Below, piece by piece: positions 1 through 12,160 of a stretch of DNA of 64,000 nt. Under the pieces are notes generated by a model that ran no database searches, was not told the DNA's origin, and saw nothing but the letters and a program-made list of their open reading frames with translations. Position numbers and translations under genes: made by a program. The stretch is taken from assembly GCA_913056495.1 (NCBI GenBank), contig CAJXMO010000010.1:1-64000 (forward strand), given 5' to 3'. The DNA is from an uncultured Alteromonadaceae bacterium (GTDB lineage Bacteria > Pseudomonadota > Gammaproteobacteria > Enterobacterales > Alteromonadaceae). Each line of letters starts with the position of its first letter. Within the stretch, counting starts at the first letter, position 1.

Positions 1-77
1 AGGGGTGTAGTTCCAATTGGTAGAACAGCGGTCTCCAAAACCGATGGTTGGGGGTTCGAGTCCCTCCACCCCTGCCA
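1..77 (+). tRNA. trpT: tRNA-Trp (anticodon CCA)
   Basis: A full cloverleaf can be drawn. The acceptor arms AGGGGTG and CACCCCT pair, the D stem is GTTC/GAAC, the anticodon loop is CTCCAAA with CCA in the middle, the T loop is TTCGAGT, and the CCA tail is encoded. Two small differences from the E. coli gene as I recall it: the D loop is one base longer, and the first anticodon-stem pair is a G-A mismatch. tRNA-Trp directly before secE is a common arrangement in gammaproteobacteria. The promoter lies outside the window. Confidence 0.97.
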
Positions 78-85
78 GATTTTAA

Positions 86-109
86 CCTCGCTTAAGGCGG
101 GGCATTTTT
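86..109 (+). terminator. Weak intrinsic terminator between tRNA-Trp and secE
   Basis: A six-base-pair GC-rich stem (CCTCGC with GCGGGG, one G-T pair) and a TTAAG loop are followed by CATTTTTG. It would release the tRNA transcript or partially attenuate reading into secE-nusG. Confidence 0.5.
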
Positions 110-136
110 GTCTGTAAATCCCGTAAAGGTTTTTGT

Positions 137-517
137 ATGAGCGTAGAAGCAGAAAAGCAAGGGAGCAGTTTTGATTCCATCAAATGGATCTTAACTGTTG
201 TTATCCTAGGTGCTGCAGTTTGGGGCAACCATTATTACACAGAGCAAGTCTCAGTACTTTGGCGCGCGTTAGGCGTAGTGGGTGCTGTAGTCATTGCCGG
301 GTTTATAGCTGCCCAAACTGGCAAAGGGAAAGACGGCTTAAGTTTTGCGAAAGAAGCACGAACAGAAGTTCGCAAAGTGATTTGGCCAACTCGCGATGAA
401 GCCTTGCGTACAACTGTTATTGTCTTAATTGCTACTGTCATTATGTCATTGTTGCTATGGGCCCTCGACGGGATTATGGTGCGATTAGTAGGTTTTTTAA
501 CTGGATTAGGACTATAA
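137..517 (+). CDS. secE: Preprotein translocase subunit SecE
   Basis: SecE is the small essential clamp subunit of the SecYEG inner-membrane protein channel. The 126-residue product has the three-helix layout of the enterobacterial protein: two hydrophobic helices around residues 15-30 and 43-60, then the conserved amphipathic stretch with [20 protein letters not shown] (about 71-90) and a C-terminal membrane helix (about 93-113). The length matches E. coli SecE (127 aa). It sits four bases before nusG, so the two are almost certainly co-transcribed. Confidence 0.97.
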   Translation: MSVEAEKQGSSFDSIKWILTVVILGAAVWGNHYYTEQVSVLWRALGVVGAVVIAGFIAAQTGKGKDGLSFAKEARTEVRKVIWPTRDEALRTTVIVLIATVIMSLLLWALDGIMVRLVGFLTGLGL

Positions 518-521
518 GCTT

Positions 522-1064
522 ATGTCAGAACCTAAATTAAGATGGTACGTTGTTCAAGCGTTTTCGGGTTATGAAGGCCGTGTCGCAACGACTTTAAAAG
601 AACATATCGCGTTAAACGGTATGGAAGAATATTTTGGTGATGTTTTAGTTCCAACGGAAGAAGTCGTTGAAATGCGCGCTGGTCAAAAGCGTAAAAGTGA
701 ACGTAAATTTTTCCCTGGATATGTTTTAGTTCAAATGATCATGAATGATGAATCATGGCATTTAGTTAAAAGCACACCTCGTGTACTGGGTTTTATTGGT
801 GGAACGAGTGATCGTCCAGCACCAATTTCAGATCGTGAAGCGCAAGCGATTTTAAATCGTCTTCAGGAAAATCACGACAAGCCTCGTCCGAAAACATTAT
901 TTGAACCAGGTGAAGTGGTTCGTGTTACTGATGGTCCATTTGCTGACTTTAACGGTGTTGTTGAAGAAGTGGATTATGAGAAGAGTAGATTAAAAGTGTC
1001 AGTTCTAATCTTCGGTCGTTCTACGCCTGTTGAATTAGAATTTTCACAAGTTGAAAAAGGCTAA
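522..1064 (+). CDS. nusG: Transcription termination/antitermination factor NusG
   Basis: NusG binds the RNA polymerase clamp, suppresses pausing, and couples to Rho or to ribosomal protein S10. The product is 180 residues. The NGN domain starts with [12 protein letters not shown] and contains the FPGYVLV core. The C-terminal KOW domain holds [21 protein letters not shown]. The length matches the family. The gene follows secE by four bases. The promoter of the following rplK-rplA operon starts inside its last codons. Confidence 0.98.
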   Translation: MSEPKLRWYVVQAFSGYEGRVATTLKEHIALNGMEEYFGDVLVPTEEVVEMRAGQKRKSERKFFPGYVLVQMIMNDESWHLVKSTPRVLGFIGGTSDRPAPISDREAQAILNRLQENHDKPRPKTLFEPGEVVRVTDGPFADFNGVVEEVDYEKSRLKVSVLIFGRSTPVELEFSQVEKG

Positions 1065-1079
1065 CGGTTAATTTATAAT
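1051..1079 (+). promoter_or_regulatory. Sigma-70 promoter of the rplK-rplA operon
   Basis: TTGAAA (1051-1056) and TATAAT (1074-1079) are separated by 17 bases, a near-consensus promoter. The -35 box lies inside the last codons of nusG. Transcription would start near 1086 and leave a leader of about 78 bases before rplK. In E. coli the corresponding leader holds the L1 target for autoregulation. Confidence 0.75.
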
Positions 1080-1163
1080 CCGCGGCCCAATTTGAAACGG
1101 GTAGCCGTTAAGTAAGTGTCCTCGCATTTACTAGGCGTAGACCCATAACAGAGGTAAATTAAG

Positions 1164-1592
1164 ATGGCTAAAAAAGTACAAGCCTTAGTTAAGTTGCAAG
1201 TAGCAGCTGGTATGGCTAACCCTAGTCCACCAGTAGGTCCTGCGTTAGGTGCGCAAGGTGTTAACATCATGGAATTCTGTAAAGCGTTCAACGCCCAAAC
1301 AGAAAGCATTGAAAAAGGTGCTCCGGTTCCAGTTGTTATCACTGTATATAACGACCGTTCATTCACTTTTGAAACTAAGACTCCTCCTGCGTCTTTCTTA
1401 TTGAAAAAAGCATTAGGTCTTAAGAGTGGTTCTTCTAAGCCGCACGTTGATAAAGTTGGTACAGTTACACGCGCTCAGTTAGAAGAGATCGTTAAAACTA
1501 AAGAACCAGACTTAACTGCAGCTGATATGGATGCGGCAGTTCGTACAATTGCTGGTAGTGCACGCAGCATGGGCATAGTGGTAGAGGACTAA
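1164..1592 (+). CDS. rplK: 50S ribosomal protein L11
   Basis: L11 binds the GTPase-associated region of 23S rRNA. The 142-residue product begins [20 protein letters not shown], followed by the [22 protein letters not shown] signature, and its C-terminal domain ends near [12 protein letters not shown]. The length matches E. coli L11. An AGAGG ribosome-binding site lies just before the ATG. It is three bases from rplA, as in the conserved L11 operon. Confidence 0.98.
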   Translation: MAKKVQALVKLQVAAGMANPSPPVGPALGAQGVNIMEFCKAFNAQTESIEKGAPVPVVITVYNDRSFTFETKTPPASFLLKKALGLKSGSSKPHVDKVGTVTRAQLEEIVKTKEPDLTAADMDAAVRTIAGSARSMGIVVED

Positions 1593-1595
1593 TCA

Positions 1596-2300
1596 ATGGC
1601 TAAATTATCTAAAAAAGCACGTTTAATCCGTGAAAAAGTTGACGCTACTAAATCTTACGAGATCGATGAAGCTTTAAACTTATTGAAAGAATTCGCTACT
1701 GCTAACTTTGTTGAGAGTGTTGATGCGTCTATCAATTTAGGTATTGATGCACGTAAATCAGACCAAAACGTTCGTGGTGCTACAGTATTACCTCACGGTA
1801 CTGGCCGTACTGTTCGTGTAGCTGTTTTCACTCAAGGTGCTAACGCTGAAGCGGCTAAAGAAGCTGGTGCAGATATCGTTGGTATGGACGACTTAGCTGA
1901 ACAAGTTAAGAAAGGCGAGATGGATTTTGACGTTGTAATTGCATCACCAGACGCTATGCGTGTTGTTGGTCAGTTAGGTCAAATCTTAGGTCCACGTGGT
2001 TTAATGCCTAACCCTAAAGTGGGTACGGTTACACCAAACGTTGCTGAAGCTGTTAAACAAGCTAAAGCGGGCCAAATCCGTTATCGTAACGATAAAAACG
2101 GTATTATCCATACTACTATCGGTAAAGCAGATTTCGACAATGCACAACTTAAAGAGAACTTAGAAGCTTTAATCGTTGCATTGAAAAAAGCTAAGCCATC
2201 ATCAGCAAAAGGTGTTTACGTTGCTAAGGTGAGCTTATCTACAACTATGGGCGCAGGTTTACAAGTTGACCAAGCTGGTCTGAACACTGCAACTGCTTAA
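1596..2300 (+). CDS. rplA: 50S ribosomal protein L1
   Basis: L1 forms the mobile L1 stalk of the large subunit and represses translation of its own operon. The 234-residue product matches the usual length. It contains the family signature GRTVRVAVF, followed by the [20 protein letters not shown] motif around residues 129-148. It is co-transcribed with rplK. After it comes a long untranslated leader for the next operon. Confidence 0.98.
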   Translation: MAKLSKKARLIREKVDATKSYEIDEALNLLKEFATANFVESVDASINLGIDARKSDQNVRGATVLPHGTGRTVRVAVFTQGANAEAAKEAGADIVGMDDLAEQVKKGEMDFDVVIASPDAMRVVGQLGQILGPRGLMPNPKVGTVTPNVAEAVKQAKAGQIRYRNDKNGIIHTTIGKADFDNAQLKENLEALIVALKKAKPSSAKGVYVAKVSLSTTMGAGLQVDQAGLNTATA

Positions 2301-2572
2301 TAGTTATTCAAAAAGCTTTACTTGGCCGCATCGTTTGGTTAAACTATGCGGCCAAATTTAAGGTCGTGCCGAAAGGCTCACGTCCAAGACCGTAGGCGCT
2401 ATAAATTTATTGATTGATTTTATTGCTTAATTTCCTACGTAGACGGTGAAGGAACCTCGAAGATTGTTTTATACCCTCTTCTGGACCTAATCCGTAAATC
2501 ATTCCCAATCCTAAGTTGATTGGGGTAGTTACAATCTAGGTTATATATCTAGGATTTCCAGGAGTTACACTA
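2301..2572 (+). promoter_or_regulatory. rplJ-rplL leader (probable L10-binding autoregulatory leader)
   Basis: This 272-base gap has no ORF. It starts with a strong hairpin whose arms include TTGGCCGCAT and ATGCGGCCAA (about 2321-2356). A structured stretch follows, with GTGCCGAAAGGCTC and TAGACGGTGAAGGAACCTC-like segments and a late AATCCTAAGTTGATTGGGG stem. In other gammaproteobacteria the region before rplJ is a long folded leader bound by the L10-(L7/L12)4 complex. Position and length fit that. I have not matched it to the Rfam model. Confidence 0.6.
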
Positions 2573-3067
2573 ATGGCATTAGGACTCGCAGGCAAAAAAG
2601 AAATTGTCGCTCAGGTCAATGAAGCTGCCACTGGTGCGCTTTCTGCAGTAGTTGCTGATTCTCGCGGTGTTACTGTAGCTGATATGACTGCTTTACGTAA
2701 ACAAGCACGTGAAGCTGGCGTTCAACTTCAAGTTGTTCGTAACACATTAGCTCGTCGCGCAGTTGAAGGCACAGATTACGAATGTCTTACTGACTTATTC
2801 GTAGGACCTACTTTATTAGCTTTCTCTTCCGAGCACCCAGGTGCTGCGGCGCGAATCTTAAAAGAGTTCGCAAAAGGTAACAAAGCTTTTGAAATCAAAG
2901 GTGCTGCATTTGAAGGTGCGGTAGCTGACGTTGAAGTATTAGCGTCATTGCCAACATACGAAGAAGGTTTAGCGAAGCTTATGAGCTGCATGAAAGAAGC
3001 AGCCGCTGGCAAACTTGTTCGTACTATCGCAGCAGTTCGCGATCAAAAAGAGCAAGAAGCTGCTTAA
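2573..3067 (+). CDS. rplJ: 50S ribosomal protein L10
   Basis: L10 is the base of the ribosomal stalk that carries the L7/L12 dimers. The 164-residue product begins [19 protein letters not shown], contains the conserved [27 protein letters not shown] rRNA-binding region, and ends in an alanine-rich helix that would bind L7/L12. An AGGAG ribosome-binding site precedes the ATG. It is followed by rplL after 62 bases. Confidence 0.97.
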   Translation: MALGLAGKKEIVAQVNEAATGALSAVVADSRGVTVADMTALRKQAREAGVQLQVVRNTLARRAVEGTDYECLTDLFVGPTLLAFSSEHPGAAARILKEFAKGNKAFEIKGAAFEGAVADVEVLASLPTYEEGLAKLMSCMKEAAAGKLVRTIAAVRDQKEQEAA

Positions 3068-3129
3068 TCGTATCGTATGCTGCTTAGCATATTATTTTGT
3101 AAAATATTTTATTATTAGGGTAAAGAGTC

Positions 3130-3498
3130 ATGTCTATTACTAAAGACCAAATCATTGATGCTATCGCTGAAATGTCTGTTATGGATGTTGTAGAATTAGT
3201 TTCTGCAATGGAAGAAAAGTTCGGCGTATCTGCTGCTGCTGCTGTTGTTGCTGGCCCAGGTGCTGGTGGTGAAGCTGCTGAAGAGCAAACAGAATTCGAC
3301 GTAATTCTTAAAGCTGCTGGCGGTAACAAAGTTGCTACTATCAAAGCAGTACGTGGCGCAACTGGTTTAGGCCTTAAAGAAGCTAAAGCTTTAGTTGATG
3401 GTGCTCCGGCTCCAATCAAAGAAGGCGCTTCTAAAGAAGAAGCTGAAGAGCTTAAGAAAGCACTAGAAGAAGCTGGTGCTGAAGTTGAAGTTAAGTAA
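3130..3498 (+). CDS. rplL: 50S ribosomal protein L7/L12
   Basis: L7/L12 is the multicopy flexible stalk protein that recruits translational GTPases. The 122-residue product has the N-terminal dimerisation helices (to about residue 32), an Ala/Gly-rich hinge (about 34-52), and a C-terminal domain with [21 protein letters not shown] and the [15 protein letters not shown] signature. The length is typical. An AGGGTAAAGAG site precedes the ATG. A terminator-like hairpin follows. Confidence 0.98.
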   Translation: MSITKDQIIDAIAEMSVMDVVELVSAMEEKFGVSAAAAVVAGPGAGGEAAEEQTEFDVILKAAGGNKVATIKAVRGATGLGLKEAKALVDGAPAPIKEGASKEEAEELKKALEEAGAEVEVK

Positions 3499-3534
3499 TC
3501 TGTCTAGTACAGTTTATTAGCCTTAACTGGCAAG

Positions 3535-3563
3535 GGCTGGTACTTTTAAGTACCGGCCTTTTT
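3535..3563 (+). terminator. Attenuator-like hairpin between rplL and rpoB
   Basis: An 11-base-pair stem (GGCTGGTACTT with AAGTACCGGCC, one G-T pair) is closed by a two-base loop and followed by TTTTT. In E. coli the same gap holds a partial terminator that lowers rpoBC expression relative to the ribosomal genes, and this is likely the equivalent. The 180-base gap to rpoB holds no ORF. Confidence 0.75.
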
Positions 3564-3678
3564 GCGCTATAGAGCTTTGCGCTTAAAAAGCTTAGTTAAA
3601 ACGATTATGATTGTAGCTCAACCATCACTTATCAACTAGTGCCTGATTGATCTTGAAATCAGCAAGCTGAGGAACCCC

Positions 3679-6600
3679 ATGGCTTATTCTTATACCGAAA
3701 AGAAACGCATTCGTAAGGATTTTGGTAAGCGTCCGCAGGTTCTGGATGTACCATATTTACTTTCCATCCAGTTAGACTCTTTCCGAAAATTCATTGATGT
3801 AGACCCTGATGGTCAATATGGACTGGAAGCTGCATTCCGTTCTGTATTCCCGATCGTTAGCTATTCTGGCAGCTCAGAGTTGCAGTATGTCAGCTACCAC
3901 CTAGGCGAACCCGTATTTGATGTTAAAGAATGTCAAGTCAGAGGGGTCACTTATTCTGCGCCACTACGTGTTAAACTCAGATTAGTTTTATACGATAAAG
4001 AAGCACCTGCCGGAACAATTAAAGATATAAAAGAGCAGGAAGTGTACATGGGTGAAATCCCATTAATGACTGAAAATGGTACTTTCGTTATTAATGGTAC
4101 AGAGCGTGTTATTGTTTCACAATTACACCGTTCACCTGGTGTTTTCTTCGACCATGACAAAGGTAAAACTCACTCATCTGGTAAAGTTTTATATAATGCC
4201 CGTGTTATCCCTTATCGTGGTTCATGGTTAGACTTTGAGTTTGACCCTAAAGATAACTTATTCGTTCGTATTGACCGTCGTCGTAAGTTACCGGCTTCTA
4301 TTATTTTACGCGCGTTAGAATATACAACTGAACAAATTTTAGAGCTTTTCTTTGATTCTGTTACTTATGAAATCAGAGAAAACTGCTGCATGATGCAGCT
4401 AATTCCAGAGCGTTTATTGGGTGAAACCGCAGCGTTTGATGTCAACGATAATGATGGCAATATAATTGTAGAAAAAGGGCGTCGTATCACAGCGCGTCAC
4501 ATTCGTCAGCTTTCTAAAGGCAATGTAACTGAATTAGAAGTACCGGTTGAGTACCTGATTGGTAAAACATTGAAGAAAACTTATGTTGATGAATCTACAG
4601 GCGAAGTGGTTGCAGAAGCCAACTCTGAAATTACATTAGAATTATTAGCTGAATTAGCAAAAGCGGGTCACAAAGTTTTAGATACTTTATATGTGAATGA
4701 TTTAGATCATGGTGCATATATGTCTGAGACTTTACGGGTTGACTCTACAACTAACCGTATCGAAGCATTGGTCGAAATTTATCGCATGATGCGCCCAGGT
4801 GAGCCACCAACGCGTGAAGCAGCTGAAGGTTTATTCGAAAACTTATTCTTCAATGAAGACAGATATGACTTATCAAGTGTCGGTCGTATGAAGTTTAACC
4901 GTCGTGTTAAACGTGAAGAATTAATCGGTGAAGGTACTTTATCAAATCAGGATATCATTGATGTAATGAAAACATTAATTGATATTCGTGATGGTAAAGG
5001 TGAAGTCGACGATATCGATCACTTAGGTAACCGTCGTATCCGTAGTGTTGGTGAAATGGCTGAAAACCAATTCCGTGTTGGTTTAGTGCGTGTTGAACGT
5101 GCAGTAAAAGAGCGTTTAAGCTTAGGTGATTTAGATAACTTAACACCACAAGACTTAATTAACGCTAAGCCTATTTCAGCTGCCGTAAAAGAATACTTTG
5201 GCTCGAGCCAGTTATCTCAGTTTATGGATCAAAACAATCCATTATCTGAAGTCACTCACAAGCGTCGTATTTCTGCGTTAGGTCCAGGTGGTTTAACCCG
5301 TGAACGTGCAGGCTTCGAAGTTCGTGACGTACATCCAACTCACTATGGTCGTTTATGTCCAATCGAAACGCCAGAAGGTCCAAACATCGGTTTGATCAAC
5401 TCATTAGCTAGCTATGCGCGTACTAATGATTTTGGTTTCTTAGAAACCCCTTACCGTAAAGTGGTTGATGGTCAGGTGACTGAGCAGATTGAATATCTGT
5501 CAGCAATCGAAGAAGGCAACTATGTTATCGCACAGGCTAGTGCGGCAACCGATGAAAACGGTCGTTTATCTGATGAATTGGTAAACTGTCGTCATAAAAA
5601 TGAATTCACATTAATGAATTCTGACGAAGTTCAGTATATGGATGTTGCGCCTCAGCAGATTGTATCTGTGGCGGCTTCATTGATTCCATTCCTAGAACAC
5701 GATGATGCGAACCGTGCATTAATGGGTTCAAACATGCAACGTCAGGCTGTTCCAACTTTAAAAGCTGATAAGCCTTTAGTCGGTACAGGCGTTGAAAAAA
5801 CAGTTGCGATTGACTCAGGTGTAACTGTAGTTGCTAAACGTGGCGGTGTAATCGATTATGTTGACGCAAGTCGTATCGTAGTTAAAGTTAATGAAGAAGA
5901 AACTGTACCTGGTGAAGCGGGTATTGATATTTATAACTTAACTAAATACACACGTTCTAACCAAAATACATGTATTAATCAGAGACCAACTTGTGAAGTG
6001 GGTATTCCGGTTGTTCGCGGTGATGTATTAGCTGATGGTCCGTCAACTGACTTAGGTGAGCTGGCGCTTGGCCAAAACATGCGTATCGCGTTCATGCCTT
6101 GGAACGGTTATAACTTTGAGGATTCAATCCTTGTTTCTGAACGTGTCGTTCAGGAAGACAGATTAACCACGATTCATATTCAGGAATTAAGCTGTATTGC
6201 GCGTGATACTAAATTAGGTCCGGAAGAAATTACTTCTGATATTCCTAATGTCGGTGAATCAGCACTGTCTAAGTTAGATGAATCAGGTGTGGTTTATATC
6301 GGTGCTGAAGTTAAAGGCGGCGATATCCTGGTTGGTAAAGTAACGCCTAAAGGTGAAACTCAGTTAACACCGGAAGAAAAGCTACTAAGAGCCATCTTCG
6401 GTGAAAAAGCATCTGATGTTAAAGACAGCTCTTTACGTGTTCCGAATAGTGTTAGCGGTACGATTATTGATGTTCAGGTATTTACGCGTGACGGTGTTGA
6501 AAAAGACCAGCGTGCTAAAGAAATTGAGCAGATGCAGGTTGCAGAAGTTAAAAAAGATTTATCAACTGAGTTCCAAATCTTAGAAGATGATATTTTTGCT

Positions 6601-7707
6601 CGTGCAAAATCACTGTTAATTAAAGCAGGTAAATCTGAAGCTGAATTAGATGCGCTAGAGCGAACTAAGTGGTTAACACAAGGTTTGGCTGATGAAGATC
6701 AACAAGCTGAGTTAGAAACGATTGCTGAGCAATACGAAGAGACTCGTGCCGAATTTGACAAAAAGTTAGAGATCAAGCGTAATAAGATCACCCAAGGTGA
6801 TGACTTAGCACCAGGCGTATTAAAAATTGTTAAAGTATATTTAGCTGTTAAACGCCAAATTCAACCAGGTGATAAAATGGCGGGTCGTCACGGTAACAAG
6901 GGTGTAATCTCAACTATTTTACCTGTAGAAGATATGCCATACGATGAGAATGGTGATGCGGTTGATATCGTATTGAACCCACTGGGTGTACCATCTCGTA
7001 TGAACGTAGGTCAGATTTTAGAAACTCACTTAGGTGCTGCAGCAAAAGGCATTGGTCGTCGAATCAATCAAATGCTGCAAGAACAAAGAGAGATTCACGA
7101 GTTACGTAACTATATTCAACAAGCTTACGATGTAGGTAATTGTCGCCAGCAAGTGGATATTGCAAGCTTTACTGATGAAGAAGTATTGCGTTTAGCAAGC
7201 CACTTAAAAGCCGGCTTACCTATGGGTACACCAGTATTTGATGGTGCAAAAGAACCTGAAATCAAAGAGCTATTAACTTTAGCTGGCTTGCCAACAAGCG
7301 GTCAGATTAAGTTATGTGATGGCCGTACCGGTAATCCATTTGAGCGACCAGTAACTGTAGGTTACATGTATATGCTTAAACTGAACCACTTAGTAGACGA
7401 CAAAATGCACGCTCGTTCTACCGGTTCATACAGCTTGGTTACTCAACAGCCGCTGGGTGGTAAAGCTCAGTTTGGTGGTCAAAGATTCGGTGAGATGGAA
7501 GTTTGGGCGCTTGAAGCTTATGGTGCATCTTATACTCTGCAAGAAATGCTTACTGTTAAGTCAGATGACGTTAATGGTCGTACTAAGATGTATAAGAACA
7601 TTGTTGATGGTAACCATAAGATGGAACCAGGCATGCCTGAATCATTCAACGTATTGTTGAAAGAGATCCGTTCTTTAGGTATCAATATTGAATTGGAAGA
7701 AGAGTAA
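3679..7707 (+). CDS. rpoB: DNA-directed RNA polymerase subunit beta
   Basis: RpoB forms one side of the RNA polymerase active-site cleft. The product is 1342 residues, the same as E. coli. The rifampicin pocket region starts at about residue 509 ([20 protein letters not shown] and the following [10 protein letters not shown]) and looks wild type. The [12 protein letters not shown] segment and the C-terminal [24 protein letters not shown] block are also present. The start is ATG at 3679, preceded by a TGAGGAA ribosome-binding site. It pairs with rpoC downstream. Confidence 0.99.
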   Translation: MAYSYTEKKRIRKDFGKRPQVLDVPYLLSIQLDSFRKFIDVDPDGQYGLEAAFRSVFPIVSYSGSSELQYVSYHLGEPVFDVKECQVRGVTYSAPLRVKLRLVLYDKEAPAGTIKDIKEQEVYMGEIPLMTENGTFVINGTERVIVSQLHRSPGVFFDHDKGKTHSSGKVLYNARVIPYRGSWLDFEFDPKDNLFVRIDRRRKLPASIILRALEYTTEQILELFFDSVTYEIRENCCMMQLIPERLLGETAAFDVNDNDGNIIVEKGRRITARHIRQLSKGNVTELEVPVEYLIGKTLKKTYVDESTGEVVAEANSEITLELLAELAKAGHKVLDTLYVNDLDHGAYMSETLRVDSTTNRIEALVEIYRMMRPGEPPTREAAEGLFENLFFNEDRYDLSSVGRMKFNRRVKREELIGEGTLSNQDIIDVMKTLIDIRDGKGEVDDIDHLGNRRIRSVGEMAENQFRVGLVRVERAVKERLSLGDLDNLTPQDLINAKPISAAVKEYFGSSQLSQFMDQNNPLSEVTHKRRISALGPGGLTRERAGFEVRDVHPTHYGRLCPIETPEGPNIGLINSLASYARTNDFGFLETPYRKVVDGQVTEQIEYLSAIEEGNYVIAQASAATDENGRLSDELVNCRHKNEFTLMNSDEVQYMDVAPQQIVSVAASLIPFLEHDDANRALMGSNMQRQAVPTLKADKPLVGTGVEKTVAIDSGVTVVAKRGGVIDYVDASRIVVKVNEEETVPGEAGIDIYNLTKYTRSNQNTCINQRPTCEVGIPVVRGDVLADGPSTDLGELALGQNMRIAFMPWNGYNFEDSILVSERVVQEDRLTTIHIQELSCIARDTKLGPEEITSDIPNVGESALSKLDESGVVYIGAEVKGGDILVGKVTPKGETQLTPEEKLLRAIFGEKASDVKDSSLRVPNSVSGTIIDVQVFTRDGVEKDQRAKEIEQMQVAEVKKDLSTEFQILEDDIFARAKSLLIKAGKSEAELDALERTKWLTQGLADEDQQAELETIAEQYEETRAEFDKKLEIKRNKITQGDDLAPGVLKIVKVYLAVKRQIQPGDKMAGRHGNKGVISTILPVEDMPYDENGDAVDIVLNPLGVPSRMNVGQILETHLGAAAKGIGRRINQMLQEQREIHELRNYIQQAYDVGNCRQQVDIASFTDEEVLRLASHLKAGLPMGTPVFDGAKEPEIKELLTLAGLPTSGQIKLCDGRTGNPFERPVTVGYMYMLKLNHLVDDKMHARSTGSYSLVTQQPLGGKAQFGGQRFGEMEVWALEAYGASYTLQEMLTVKSDDVNGRTKMYKNIVDGNHKMEPGMPESFNVLLKEIRSLGINIELEEE

Positions 7708-7724
7708 TCTTCTAAAAGGCTAGG

Positions 7725-7746
7725 AGCCGCAAATTGGTTTGCGGCT
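7725..7746 (+). other. Intercistronic hairpin between rpoB and rpoC
   Basis: AGCCGCAAA and TTTGCGGCT form a nine-base-pair stem with a four-base loop (TTGG). No T run follows, so it is not a classical terminator. It more likely marks an RNA-processing or stability site in the rpoBC message. Confidence 0.5.
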
Positions 7747-7776
7747 TAGGATTTTAACTCCGACTGGAGAATCAGC

Positions 7777-10700
7777 GTGAAAGACTTACTGAAGTTTCTC
7801 AAGCAGCAGAACAAAACAGAAGAATTCGATCGTATTCGAATCGGTTTATCATCACCGGACATGATCCGTTCATGGTCATTTGGTGAAGTTAAAAAACCTG
7901 AAACTATAAACTACCGTACGTTCAAGCCTGAACGTGATGGTTTGTTCTGTGCGCGTATTTTTGGCCCGATCAAAGATTATGAATGTTTGTGTGGTAAATA
8001 CAAACGTTTAAAACATCGTGGCGTTATTTGTGAAAAATGTGGTGTTGAAGTTACTTTAACTAAAGTGCGTCGTGAGCGCATGGGTCACATTGAATTAGCA
8101 AGCCCGGTTGCACATATTTGGTTCTTAAAATCATTACCGTCTCGTATCGGCTTAATGCTGGATATGACGTTACGTGATATCGAACGTGTTCTTTATTTTG
8201 AATCATTCGTGGTAACAGAACCTGGCATGACGACTTTAGAGCGTAGCCAGTTATTAAACGAAGAAGATTATTTAGACGCGTTAGAAGAGTACGGTGATGA
8301 GTTTGAAGCTAAAATGGGTGCTGAAGCCATCTTAGCTTTATTAGACAATATTGATCTGGCTCAAGAGATCAAAATGATGCGTGAAGAGTTACCTGAAACT
8401 AACTCTGAAACTAAGCGCAAGAAAATCACTAAACGTTTAAAACTAATGGAAGCTTTCCATCAGTCTGGTAATGATCCTCGCTGGATGATCATGACAGTAT
8501 TACCTGTTTTACCACCTGATTTACGTCCGTTAGTACCGTTAGATGGCGGCCGTTTTGCAACTTCTGATCTAAACGACTTATATCGCCGTGTGATTAACCG
8601 TAACAATCGTTTGAAGCGCTTATTAGATTTAGCCGCTCCGGATATCATTGTTCGTAACGAAAAACGTATGTTACAGGAAGCGGTTGATGCGTTATTAGAT
8701 AATGGTCGTCGTGGTCGTGCGATTACCGGTTCTAACAAGCGTCCTTTAAAATCTTTGGCAGATATGATCAAAGGTAAACAAGGTCGTTTCCGTCAGAACT
8801 TATTAGGTAAGCGTGTTGATTATTCTGGTCGTTCTGTAATCACGGTTGGTCCTACACTTCGTTTACATCAGTGTGGTTTACCGAAAAAAATGGCACTTGA
8901 ATTATTCAAACCATTTATTTACGGCAAATTAGAATTACGCGGTTTAGCGACTACCATCAAAGCGGCTAAAAAATTAGTTGAACGTGAAGCACCTGAAGTT
9001 TGGGATGTATTAGACGAAGTTATTCGTGAACATCCGGTTTTATTAAACCGTGCACCTACACTTCATAGATTAGGTATTCAGGCATTTGAACCTGTTCTAA
9101 TCGAAGGTAAAGCGATTCATTTACATCCGTTAGTTTGTGCGGCATATAATGCTGACTTCGACGGTGACCAAATGGCGGTTCACGTACCATTAACGTTAGA
9201 AGCTCAGTTAGAAGCTCGTGCGTTAATGATGTCAACCAACAATATTTTATCACCTGCAAACGGTGAGCCTATCATTGTACCTTCACAGGACGTTGTATTG
9301 GGTCTTTATTATATGACTCGCGACAAAGTGAACGGTTTAGGTGAAGGCACAGTATTTAAAGACCCTAAAGAAGCAGAAAAAGCTTACCGCACTGGTAATG
9401 TTGAATTACATAGCCGTGTAAAGGTTCGAATTACTGAAGTTAATATAAGCGAAGAAGGCGAAAAAGAGACAATTACTCGTATCGTTGATACAACAGCGGG
9501 TCGTGCAATTTTATCGTTAATTTTACCTGAAGGCATGCCGTTTGAGTTAATCAACCAGCCTATGGGTAAAAAGCAAATTTCTCGTTTATTAAACGGTTGT
9601 TATCGTTCATTAGGCTTGAAAGATACAGTTATCTTTGCTGACCAAATCATGTATACAGGTTTCCATTACGCAATGCTTTCAGGTGCATCTGTTGGTATTG
9701 ATGATATGGTTATCCCGGATGCGAAGAAAGAGATTGTTGATGAAGCTGAAGCTGAAGTAACTGAAATTCAGGAACAGTTCCAGTCTGGTCTTGTTACTGC
9801 CGGTGAGAAATATAATAAAATCATCGATATCTGGTCTTCTGCCAACGAACGTGTTGCAAAATCAATGATGGACAACTTGTCTAAAGAAGTGGTTAAAAAC
9901 GCGAAAGGTGAAGACGAAGAGCAAGACAGCTTTAACTCAATTTACATGATGGCTGACTCAGGTGCTCGTGGTAGCCCGGCTCAGATTCGTCAGTTAGCGG
10001 GTATGCGTGGTCTGATGGCGAAACCGGATGGTTCAATCATCGAAACACCTATCATAGCTAACTTCCGTGAAGGTTTGAACGTACTACAGTACTTCATCTC
10101 AACTCACGGTGCTCGTAAAGGTTTGGCTGATACCGCACTTAAAACAGCAAACTCGGGTTACTTAACACGTCGTCTTGTGGATGTTGCGCAAGACATGGTG
10201 GTTATGGGTGTTGACTGTGGTACAGAACATGGTACCTGGATGCGTCCGTTAATCGAAGGTGGCGACGTTGTAGAACCACTTCGTGAGCGTGTATTAGGTC
10301 GTGTTGTTGCCGAAGACGTATTAGTCCCAGGAACAGAAGAAGTATTAATCGCACGTAACGTGATGATTGATGAAGCGCTTTGTGACCTGTTAGAAGCAAA
10401 TTCAATTGACGAAGTTAAAGTTCGCTCAGTAATCACCTGTGATAATGACTATGGTGTTTGTGCTCAGTGTTACGGTCGTGACCTTGCACGTGGTCATGTT
10501 ATTAACCAGGGTGAATCTGTTGGTGTTATCGCTGCTCAGTCAATCGGTGAGCCGGGTACACAGTTAACCATGCGTACTTTCCACATCGGTGGTGCAGCAT
10601 CAAGAGCGTCTGCTGAAAATAGCATTCAGGTTAAAACAGATGGTTCTATCAAGTTAGCTAGAGCTAAGTTTGTTAGTAACTCTGAAGGCAAAATTGTTAT

Positions 10701-12000
10701 TACCTCTCGTTCAAGTGAATTAACTGTTATTGACGAGCAAGGTCGCCAAAAAGAACGTTATAAAGTGCCTTATGGTGCTGTTATGGCAAAAGGTGACGGT
10801 GATGCAGTATCTGCTGGTGAAGTGATCGCTAACTGGGATCCGCATACTCACCCAATCATCACTGAGGTGGCGGGTAAAGTTCAGTTCGCTGATATGGTTG
10901 ATGGTGTGACTATTACGCGCCAAACAGATGAGTTAACCGGCTTATCCAGCATTGTGGTTATCGATCCTAAAGATCGTACCGGTGCAGGTAAAGAAATGCG
11001 TCCTGCAATTCGACTGGTTGATGACAAAGGTCAGGCTGTTAATATGGGCGGCACTGATATGCCTGCTCAGTACTTCTTACCGGGTAGCGCTTTAGTTAAC
11101 CTTGAAGATGGTTCGCAAGTACAAAGTGGTGATGCGATTGCTCGTATTCCGCAAGAGAGTTCGAAAACTCGTGATATCACGGGTGGTCTACCTCGAGTTG
11201 CTGACTTATTTGAAGCACGTAAACCAAAAGATCCGGCGATTCTTGCAGAAATGTCTGGTACGGTTAGCTTTGGTAAAGAAACTAAAGGTAAGCGTCGCTT
11301 AATCATCACAGCAGACCATGGCGCAGTCCAGCACGAAGAAATGATCCCTAAATGGCGTCAGTTAAACGTGTTCGAAGGTGAGCAGGTTGAAAAAGGTGAG
11401 GTTATTGCAGATGGTCCGGAATCACCACATGATATCTTACGCTTACGTGGTACTCAGGATGTTTGTAACTACATAGTAAACGAAGTACAAGACGTATACC
11501 GTTTACAGGGTGTAAAAATTAACGACAAGCATATTGAAGTTATCGTACGCCAAATGCTACGTAAATGTATCATTACCGAAGCAGGAGACTCTCAGTTCCT
11601 TGAAAGTGAAACAGCAGAAGTGGCTGCAGTAAACATCGCTAACCGCGAGTTAGAAGCAGAAAATAAATCGCCTGCTAAATTTGAATACCAGTTATTAGGT
11701 ATTACCAAAGCTTCACTTTCTACTGAGTCGTTTATCTCAGCTGCATCGTTCCAGGAAACAACTCGAGTGTTAACTGAGGCTGCAGTGAGCGGTAAAGAAG
11801 ATGATTTACGTGGCTTGAAAGAGAACGTTATCGTAGGTCGTTTGATTCCAGCTGGTACTGGTTATGCTTATCATTTGAAACGTGCTGAAAGCCGTATGAA
11901 AGCTGCTATGCCTGAAGCTGAAACTCAAGTGACTGCAGACGAAGCAGAAAAAGCCCTGACTGACGCATTAAATGCTGATTTCAGTGGAGATCAAGACTAA
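7777..12000 (+). CDS. rpoC: DNA-directed RNA polymerase subunit beta'
   Basis: RpoC carries the catalytic magnesium site. The product is 1407 residues, as in E. coli. The N-terminal zinc ribbon has four cysteines ([20 protein letters not shown], about residues 70-88). The [12 protein letters not shown] catalytic loop lies near residue 458-469. The second zinc site is [16 protein letters not shown] near 889-904. Translation starts at GTG (7777), supported by a TGGAG site eight to twelve bases upstream and by homology of MKDLLKFLK. Confidence 0.99.
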   Translation: MKDLLKFLKQQNKTEEFDRIRIGLSSPDMIRSWSFGEVKKPETINYRTFKPERDGLFCARIFGPIKDYECLCGKYKRLKHRGVICEKCGVEVTLTKVRRERMGHIELASPVAHIWFLKSLPSRIGLMLDMTLRDIERVLYFESFVVTEPGMTTLERSQLLNEEDYLDALEEYGDEFEAKMGAEAILALLDNIDLAQEIKMMREELPETNSETKRKKITKRLKLMEAFHQSGNDPRWMIMTVLPVLPPDLRPLVPLDGGRFATSDLNDLYRRVINRNNRLKRLLDLAAPDIIVRNEKRMLQEAVDALLDNGRRGRAITGSNKRPLKSLADMIKGKQGRFRQNLLGKRVDYSGRSVITVGPTLRLHQCGLPKKMALELFKPFIYGKLELRGLATTIKAAKKLVEREAPEVWDVLDEVIREHPVLLNRAPTLHRLGIQAFEPVLIEGKAIHLHPLVCAAYNADFDGDQMAVHVPLTLEAQLEARALMMSTNNILSPANGEPIIVPSQDVVLGLYYMTRDKVNGLGEGTVFKDPKEAEKAYRTGNVELHSRVKVRITEVNISEEGEKETITRIVDTTAGRAILSLILPEGMPFELINQPMGKKQISRLLNGCYRSLGLKDTVIFADQIMYTGFHYAMLSGASVGIDDMVIPDAKKEIVDEAEAEVTEIQEQFQSGLVTAGEKYNKIIDIWSSANERVAKSMMDNLSKEVVKNAKGEDEEQDSFNSIYMMADSGARGSPAQIRQLAGMRGLMAKPDGSIIETPIIANFREGLNVLQYFISTHGARKGLADTALKTANSGYLTRRLVDVAQDMVVMGVDCGTEHGTWMRPLIEGGDVVEPLRERVLGRVVAEDVLVPGTEEVLIARNVMIDEALCDLLEANSIDEVKVRSVITCDNDYGVCAQCYGRDLARGHVINQGESVGVIAAQSIGEPGTQLTMRTFHIGGAASRASAENSIQVKTDGSIKLARAKFVSNSEGKIVITSRSSELTVIDEQGRQKERYKVPYGAVMAKGDGDAVSAGEVIANWDPHTHPIITEVAGKVQFADMVDGVTITRQTDELTGLSSIVVIDPKDRTGAGKEMRPAIRLVDDKGQAVNMGGTDMPAQYFLPGSALVNLEDGSQVQSGDAIARIPQESSKTRDITGGLPRVADLFEARKPKDPAILAEMSGTVSFGKETKGKRRLIITADHGAVQHEEMIPKWRQLNVFEGEQVEKGEVIADGPESPHDILRLRGTQDVCNYIVNEVQDVYRLQGVKINDKHIEVIVRQMLRKCIITEAGDSQFLESETAEVAAVNIANRELEAENKSPAKFEYQLLGITKASLSTESFISAASFQETTRVLTEAAVSGKEDDLRGLKENVIVGRLIPAGTGYAYHLKRAESRMKAAMPEAETQVTADEAEKALTDALNADFSGDQD

Positions 12001-12057
12001 TTGTCATTGGATTGTCGCATAATTTTGCCAAAATAATGGAAAGGTTATGCGTTTTGA

Positions 12058-12086
12058 TTGACAGTTTAATACTTGACCATTAAAAT
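12058..12086 (+). promoter_or_regulatory. Sigma-70 promoter of the rpsL (str) operon
   Basis: TTGACA (12058-12063) is followed by a 17-base spacer and TAAAAT (12081-12086), a near-perfect sigma-70 promoter. The start would be about 12093, inside the left arm of the terminator that closes rpoBC. A message begun here would lack the 5' half of that arm and so would escape the terminator. The leader to rpsL is about 68 bases. Confidence 0.75.
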
Positions 12087-12121
12087 TCCGCGTCCCTAAT
12101 AATATAGGGACGCGGATTTTT
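12087..12121 (+). terminator. rpoBC intrinsic terminator
   Basis: A 12-base-pair stem (TCCGCGTCCCTA with TAGGGACGCGGA) and short AT-rich loop are followed by TTTTT. It ends the rpoBC transcript before the str operon. Its left arm overlaps the predicted start site of the rpsL promoter. Confidence 0.85.
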
Positions 12122-12160
12122 CATTTTAAACGCTAATAGAAATATATTTAGGAGCAGTTG

